Source: Actinomadura rifamycini DSM 43936 (GTDB taxonomy: Bacteria > Actinomycetota > Actinomycetes > Streptosporangiales > Streptosporangiaceae). Taken from it: a stretch of 64,000 bases of DNA. The stretch's first letter is position 1. Every line of letters begins with the position of its first letter. The stretch is taken from assembly GCF_000425065.1 (NCBI RefSeq), contig NZ_AULB01000010.1, forward strand, positions 124,001-188,000, given 5' to 3'. The notes below the pieces were generated by a model. It did not search any database. It worked only from the letters and a program-made list of their open reading frames with translations, and was not told the DNA's origin. A program made the translations under genes and the position numbers. Positions 59,564-64,000 of the stretch are shown here, in pieces.

Positions 59564-59991
59564 CCGTCACCCCGATCGACCTGTTCGCGTCCCCGCTCCA
59601 CCTGCGCGGCGGGGGCCGGATCGACGCCGCGGGAGCAGCGGCGGACGCCGGCCGGGACGGCTGGCGGCTCACCGCCCGGCACGCCCGGACCGACGCCGAC
59701 GTCCGCGCCGACCACTGGGAGGTCCACCCCGAGGCCGAGGAGATCGTGTCCTGCCTCATCGGGAAGATCCGCCTCTGCCTGCGCCCCGAACGGCCGGGCC
59801 GGCCGGAGGAAGTGATCCGGCTGCCGGCCGGGACCGCCGCGATCGTCCCCCGCGGCCGGTGGCACCGCATCGAACTCGACACCCCCAGCACCATCTTGAC
59901 CGTCACCCTGCCGCGCGGCACACGCCTGGAGAAACGGACCGCCCCTACCGGCCCGGCCGCGGCGCACCCTGCAGAGGCGGAGGAGCGATGA
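59560..59991 (+). CDS. Small cupin-domain protein
   Basis: 143 residues, GTG 59560 overlapping the MFS stop. One cupin barrel: DVRADHWEVHPEAEEIVSCLIGKIRLCLRPERP (motif 1 with HxH and E variants: H-W-E-V-H-P-E-A-E-E) and AIVPRGRWHRIELDTPSTILTVTLP (motif 2 His in RWHR). Could bind a metal; may be a ligand-sensing or detoxifying partner of the transporters. Four-base overlap with the first ABC gene. Confidence 0.85.
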   Translation: MTVTPIDLFASPLHLRGGGRIDAAGAAADAGRDGWRLTARHARTDADVRADHWEVHPEAEEIVSCLIGKIRLCLRPERPGRPEEVIRLPAGTAAIVPRGRWHRIELDTPSTILTVTLPRGTRLEKRTAPTGPAAAHPAEAEER

Positions 59992-61832
59992 CCGCCACCG
60001 AAACCACTCCCGCCGCGCGCCGCACCGCACCCGCGGACAGGGAACCCGGGCTGCTGCGACCGCACCTGGCGGGCTTCGCCGCCGTCGTCGCCCTGCAGGT
60101 GATCGGCGCCGTCGCCGGGCTGGCGCCGCTGCTGGCCGTCGCCGAACTCGGCCGCTCCCTGCTCGCGCCCGGCCCGATCGACGGCGGGCACGTCCGGACG
60201 GTCGTGATCGTGGGGGCGGCCGGGCTGTTCGCCCGGCTGCTGTTCACCGCCGCGTCGTCCGCGCTCGGGCACCTCGTCGACGACCGCGTGCAGCTGTCGT
60301 TCCGCCGCCGGCTCGCCGCACGGCTGGGGCAGGTGCCGATCGGGCGGCTCACCCGGCGCCGCACCGGCGAACTCGCGAAGGTCGTCGGCGACGACGTCGG
60401 CGCCGTCCACCCCTTCATCGCCCACACCCCCGGCGAGCTGACCTCCGCGTTCGTCGTCCCGCTGGTGTCGCTGGCCTACCTGTTCACCGTCGACTGGCGC
60501 CTCACCCTCATCACGCTGATCCCGGTGGCGCTCGCGGTCGCGCTGGTCCCGCTGATGATGACCCCCGGCCGGCTGCGCGACCAGAAGGACTTCGACGCCG
60601 CCATGGGGCGCATCGCGAGCTCCGTCGTCGAGTTCGTCCAGGGCATCGCGGTCGTCAAGGCGTTCGGCGGCGCCGACCGCGCCCACCGCAGGTTCCGCGC
60701 CGCCACCGACGACTTCGCCGACGTCTTCCTGCGCATGGTGCGGGGCCTGGCCGGGCTCGGCGCCGCAATGCAGGTGGCCGTCTCCCCGCCGTTCGTGCTC
60801 CTGGTCGTGCTGACCGGCGGCGCGGCCCTCATCACCGGCGGGTCCATGGCCGCCGCCGACCTGCTGCCCTTCCTGCTGCTGGGGCTCGGCCTGACCGCGC
60901 CCGTCGCGGCCCTCGGGCACGGCTTCGACGACATGCAGGCCGCGCACCGCGCCGTCGGCCGGATCCGCGACGTGCTCGCGGAGGAGCCGCTGCCCCGGCC
61001 CGCGCACCCCGCCGCGCCGGACGGGCACCGCGTCGAACTGCGCGGCGTCCGGTTCGGCTACGACCCCGGGCACGAGGTGCTGCGCGGCATCGACCTGACC
61101 CTCGAACCCGGGACGGTCACCGCGCTCGTCGGCCCGTCGGGAAGCGGCAAGTCCACCCTCGTGCAGCTCCTGCCGCGGTTCTTCGACCCGACGCACGGCT
61201 CGGTCGTCCTCGGCGGCGCCGACCTGCGCGACCTCGACGCCCGAGAGCTGTACCGGACGGTCTCCTTCGTCTTCCAGGACGTCCGGCTGCTGCGCGCGTC
61301 CGTCGCCGACAACATCGCGCTGGCCGTCCCGCACGCCGACCGCGACGCCGTCGTCCGCGCCGCCCGGCTGGCCAACGTGCACGACCGCGTCCTCGAACTG
61401 CCCCGCGGCTACGACACGGTCCTCGGCGACGAGGCCGGCCTGTCCGGCGGCGAGGCCCAGCGGATCGCGCTCGCCCGCGCGCTGCTCGCCGACGCGCCCG
61501 TCCTGGTGCTCGACGAGGCGACCGCCTTCGCCGACCCGCACACCGAACGGGCGGTGCGCCGCGCCCTGGCGACGCTGAAGGGCGACCGGACCGTCCTGGT
61601 CATCGCCCACCGCCCGGAGACCGTCGCCGCCGCCGACACCGTCGTGATGCTGGACCGGGGGACGGTCGTCGAGCGCGGCGCCCCCGCCGATCTGCTGGCC
61701 CGCGACGGCCGGTTCGCGGCGTTCTGGCGGTCCCACCGCACCGGCGGCACCGCCCCCGGCGACGCACTGGAAGACGACGCACTGGAAGACGACGCCCCGC
61801 AAGACGACGTCCTGGAAGGAGACCGGCGATGA
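59988..61832 (+). CDS. ABC transporter, fused membrane and ATPase domains (first half of a pair)
   Basis: 614 residues from ATG 59988 (GGAGG upstream, ATGA overlap). Type IV membrane domain (~20-320, six segments; coupling region ELTSAFVVPLVSLAYLFTVDWRLTL, VVKAFGGADRAH). ATPase: Walker A GPSGSGKST, Q-loop VFQDVRLLRASVADNIAL, signature LSGGEAQRIALARA, Walker B VLVLDEATAFADPHTE, H-loop IAHRPET. Resembles the YbtP/IrtA-like exporter-fold pairs used for siderophore or small-molecule traffic, without a siderophore-reductase domain. C-terminus made of a degenerate 15-bp repeat. Confidence 0.9.
   Translation: MTATETTPAARRTAPADREPGLLRPHLAGFAAVVALQVIGAVAGLAPLLAVAELGRSLLAPGPIDGGHVRTVVIVGAAGLFARLLFTAASSALGHLVDDRVQLSFRRRLAARLGQVPIGRLTRRRTGELAKVVGDDVGAVHPFIAHTPGELTSAFVVPLVSLAYLFTVDWRLTLITLIPVALAVALVPLMMTPGRLRDQKDFDAAMGRIASSVVEFVQGIAVVKAFGGADRAHRRFRAATDDFADVFLRMVRGLAGLGAAMQVAVSPPFVLLVVLTGGAALITGGSMAAADLLPFLLLGLGLTAPVAALGHGFDDMQAAHRAVGRIRDVLAEEPLPRPAHPAAPDGHRVELRGVRFGYDPGHEVLRGIDLTLEPGTVTALVGPSGSGKSTLVQLLPRFFDPTHGSVVLGGADLRDLDARELYRTVSFVFQDVRLLRASVADNIALAVPHADRDAVVRAARLANVHDRVLELPRGYDTVLGDEAGLSGGEAQRIALARALLADAPVLVLDEATAFADPHTERAVRRALATLKGDRTVLVIAHRPETVAAADTVVMLDRGTVVERGAPADLLARDGRFAAFWRSHRTGGTAPGDALEDDALEDDAPQDDVLEGDRR
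61761..61820 (+). repeat. Degenerate 15-bp tandem repeat at the end of the first ABC gene
   Basis: Four consecutive units: GACGCACTGGAAGAC twice exactly, then GACGCCCCGCAAGAC and GACGTCCTGGAAGGA. They code for DALED-DALED-DAPQD-DVLEG, an acidic tail on the ATPase. In-frame expansion or contraction would vary the tail length. Confidence 0.9.
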
Positions 61833-63538
61833 TCCGGACGCTGCTGCGCGTGCTGGGACACCGATACGCCCGGCCCGTGCGCCGCACCATCGCCCTGATG
61901 ACGATCACCGCGGTCGTCGAGGGCCTGTCCTACGCGCTGCTGGTCCCCCTGCTGCGGGAACTGCTGGGCGGCACGCCCGCGGACGCCCGGCCCTGGCTCG
62001 CCGCGTTCGGCGCCGCCGTCGCGGTCTACGCGGTGCTGCGCTACGTCAGCGACCTGTCCGGCTTCCGCGTCGGCACCACCCTGCTGCGCGGCGTGTACCA
62101 CCGGCTCGGCGACCACCTCGCCCGGCTGCCCATCGGCTGGTACAGCGCGGGCCGCGTCGGCGAGGTGTCGGTGATGGCCAGCCACGGCGTCCTGCAGGCG
62201 ATGAGCGCCATCGCGCACCTGCTCGCGCCGTTCGTCAACGCCTGCGTCACCCCCCTGACGATCGTCGCGGTGATGCTCGTGTTCGACTGGCGCATGGGCC
62301 TGGCCGCCCTGGCCGCCGTCCCGCTGGTGGCGGCGATCCAGATCTGGACGGGACGCTCGATGGCCGCCGCCGACGCCGACCGCCGGGCCCGCGGCCGCGA
62401 GTCCAGCGCCCGGGTCATCGAGTACATCCAGGCCCAGCCGGTGCTGCGCGCCGGCGGCCGGACCGCCGAACGCTTCCGGCTGCTCGACGACTCGCTGCGC
62501 GAGGTGCGGCGCGCGTCCCGCCGCACCGTGCTGTCGGCGCTGCCCGGCACGGTCGGCCTGACCCTGGTCGTGCAGGCGGTGTTCACGGTGCTGCTGGCCC
62601 TGGGCGCCTACCTCGCGCTCGGCGGGCGCATCGGCGCGGCCGAGCTGCTGACCGTCCTCGTGCTCGCCGCCCGCTGCGCCGACCCGCTGCTGGCGCTCAC
62701 CGACATCGGCAGCCAGGTCCGCGGCGCGCGCTCCGAACTCGCCGGGCTCGACGCCGTCCTGCGCACCGAGCCCCTGCCGGAGGCGCCCCGCCCCGCCCGG
62801 CCGGCGCACCACGGCCTGGAGTTCGAGTCCGTCGTCTTCCGGCACGGCGACCGCACGGTGCTCGACGGCCTCGACCTGTCGGTGCCCGAGGGGCGGCGGG
62901 TCGCGATCGTCGGCCCGTCCGGCGCCGGAAAGAGCACGCTGCTGCAGCTGATCGCGCGGTTCTACGACGTCCACGGCGGCGCGGTGCGCGTGGGCGGCGC
63001 GGACGTGCGCGCCATCGGCGCCGAGGACCTGATGGCCCGGATCGCGATCGTCTTCCAGGACGTCTACCTGTTCGACGACACGATCGAGGAGAACGTGCGG
63101 CTCGGCCGTCCCGACGCCGACCCGGCCGAGATCCGCGCGGCCGCGACCGCCGCGGGACTGGACGAGGTCATCGCGCGGCTCCCCGACGGCTGGGACACCG
63201 GCGTCGGCGAGGGCGGCGCGCTGCTGTCGGGCGGCGAACGCCAGCGCGTCTCGATCGCGCGGGCCCTGCTGAAGGACGCGCCGATCGTCCTGCTGGACGA
63301 GGTGACCTCCGCGCTCGACCCGGTGAACGAGGCGGCCGTCCACGACGGCATCGAGCGGCTGATGGCGGGCCGGACGGTCGTGATGGTCGCGCACCGGCTG
63401 CGGACGGTGCGCCGCGCCGACCGCATCGCCTTCCTCGACGGCGGCCGCATCGTTGAGGAGGGCGCCCACGACGAACTGCTCCGCCGCAACGGCCGCTACG
63501 CCGACTACTGGAACCTCTCCATGGCCCCGGTCGACTGA
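61829..63538 (+). CDS. ABC transporter, fused membrane and ATPase domains (second half of a pair)
   Basis: 569 residues, ATG overlapping the previous stop. Type IV membrane domain (RPVRRTIALMTITAVVEGLSYALLVPLLRELLG ... LTIVAVMLVFDWRMGL). ATPase: Walker A GPSGAGKST, Q-loop VFQDVYLFDDTIEENVRLG, signature LSGGERQRVSIARA, Walker B IVLLDEVTSALDP, H-loop VAHRL. With the previous gene it forms a heterodimer; the pair resembles YbtPQ/IrtAB, but no siderophore biosynthesis gene is in view, so import or export of the substrate is undecided. Confidence 0.9.
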   Translation: MIRTLLRVLGHRYARPVRRTIALMTITAVVEGLSYALLVPLLRELLGGTPADARPWLAAFGAAVAVYAVLRYVSDLSGFRVGTTLLRGVYHRLGDHLARLPIGWYSAGRVGEVSVMASHGVLQAMSAIAHLLAPFVNACVTPLTIVAVMLVFDWRMGLAALAAVPLVAAIQIWTGRSMAAADADRRARGRESSARVIEYIQAQPVLRAGGRTAERFRLLDDSLREVRRASRRTVLSALPGTVGLTLVVQAVFTVLLALGAYLALGGRIGAAELLTVLVLAARCADPLLALTDIGSQVRGARSELAGLDAVLRTEPLPEAPRPARPAHHGLEFESVVFRHGDRTVLDGLDLSVPEGRRVAIVGPSGAGKSTLLQLIARFYDVHGGAVRVGGADVRAIGAEDLMARIAIVFQDVYLFDDTIEENVRLGRPDADPAEIRAAATAAGLDEVIARLPDGWDTGVGEGGALLSGGERQRVSIARALLKDAPIVLLDEVTSALDPVNEAAVHDGIERLMAGRTVVMVAHRLRTVRRADRIAFLDGGRIVEEGAHDELLRRNGRYADYWNLSMAPVD

Positions 63539-63589
63539 CCCGCCCGGCCCGCGAACCGTCCGTCCCCGCGAGCATCCCGACCCGGTATG

Positions 63590-63603
63590 CCCCGATATCG
63601 GGG
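63590..63603. promoter_or_regulatory. CCCCGATATCGGGG palindrome before the protein kinase gene
   Basis: A perfect 14-bp palindrome 52 bp after the ABC gene stop and 33 bp before the kinase GTG. It may be a factor-binding site, or an ABC operon terminator without a loop; TAGGCT at 63625-63630 is a -10-like hexamer close to the start. Confidence 0.45.
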
Positions 63604-63636
63604 TGTTCGGGGGCGGAGGGTTCTAGGCTGTCGGCC

Positions 63637-64000
63637 GTGACGTCCGAGCAGGTGGTCGACGGGCGCTTCGAGCTGCGCGAGCGGCTCGGCAGCGGCGGGA
63701 TGGGCACGGTCTGGCGCGCGTTCGATCTCGCGCTGGAGCGCGACGTCGCGCTGAAAGAGGTGCGGCTCGCCGGAACCGACCCGGCCGTCGCGCGCAAGAC
63801 CCGCGAACGGGTCATGCGCGAGGCCCGCGCCCTCGCCCGCATCGACCACCCGAACGTCGTGACCGTCCACCACATCGTCGACCCGCCCGGCGCGCCCCAC
63901 CCCTGGCTGGTGATGGAACTCGTGCGCGGCCGGACCCTGCAGGACCGGCTCGCGTCCGGACCGCTGCCGCCCGCCGAGGCGGCCGCGGTCGGCCGCGGCG
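63637..64000 (+). CDS. Serine/threonine protein kinase, N-terminal part (3' end outside window)
   Basis: 121 residues visible from GTG 63637. PknB-type kinase lobe: VVDGRFELRERLGSGGMGTVWRAFDLALERDVALKEVRL (Gly-rich loop GSGGMGTV and the ATP-anchoring Lys in VALKEV), helix C MREARALARIDHPNVVTVHHIV, hinge WLVMELVRGRTLQDRL. The catalytic loop and any extracellular domain lie beyond the window. The GTG is short of a Shine-Dalgarno and may be leaderless. Confidence 0.92.
   Translation, partial: MTSEQVVDGRFELRERLGSGGMGTVWRAFDLALERDVALKEVRLAGTDPAVARKTRERVMREARALARIDHPNVVTVHHIVDPPGAPHPWLVMELVRGRTLQDRLASGPLPPAEAAAVGRG

Overview
The window is very GC-rich DNA with many GTG starts, 4-bp stop/start overlaps and actinobacterial families (DUF3152, WYL regulators, DUF574-type SAM methyltransferase, F420-type luciferase-like oxidoreductase, NarL-type two-component pairs without anti-sigma partners, Ser/Thr kinase). 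This fits a filamentous actinomycete, most plausibly of the Streptosporangiales/Thermomonosporaceae type. The assignment is an inference from gene families and codon use, not from a marker gene. It reads as a chromosomal accessory/regulatory region: no rRNA, tRNA, CRISPR array or complete prophage was seen, and one lone tyrosine recombinase is present.

Layout. 1-4.4 kb: the end of a HAD-IIA phosphatase, a secreted zincin-like DUF3152 protein, a YigZ/IMPACT protein, a TetR regulator and an isochorismatase-GlxA regulator pair. 4.6-6.8 kb: a cassette of a haem-oxygenase-like iron enzyme, a HemK2-type methyltransferase and a CDGSH Fe-S protein, closed by a strong hairpin. 6.9-10 kb: a small conserved-looking protein, an NAD-dependent epimerase and an ECF sigma factor translationally coupled to a methyltransferase-Ada fusion. 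10-17 kb: two divergent histidine kinase/NarL response regulator pairs facing an ABC exporter. 17-22 kb: PAP2 phosphatase, DedA, a His-rich membrane protein overlapping a tyrosine recombinase, a small unknown protein and a DUF72 protein. 22-27 kb: an SDR/TetR divergent pair, two tandem paralogous proteins of unknown family, and a serine hydrolase coupled to a small HTH protein under a large palindrome.

27-34 kb: an MFS gene with a problematic start, then cydA-cydB-cydD-cydC (cytochrome bd oxidase and its ABC exporter). 34-37.5 kb: a frameshifted MocR-type regulator, a methyltransferase and an F420-type oxidoreductase. 37.7-42.1 kb: a compact Mrp/Mbh-like cation antiporter operon (E-F-G-A'-B-C-D). 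42-50 kb: a series of regulator/target pairs: TetR/UvrA-like drug resistance ATPase, WYL/VOC, MarR, WYL/FAD oxidase. 50-54 kb: a glycerate utilisation set (CdaR-type regulator, glycerate kinase, GntP permease). 54-64 kb: a Pro/His-rich anchored protein, a DUF574 methyltransferase, a third two-component pair divergent from an MFS-cupin-ABC-ABC operon, and the start of a Ser/Thr protein kinase.

Much of the window consists of regulators paired with the gene they probably control, and several intergenic regions carry inverted or direct repeats that look like their operators. The least explained items are the paralogous pair at 24.05-25.16 kb, the Fe-enzyme/methyltransferase/CDGSH cassette, the 38-bp palindrome near 26.7 kb and the His-motif membrane protein at 19.1 kb.
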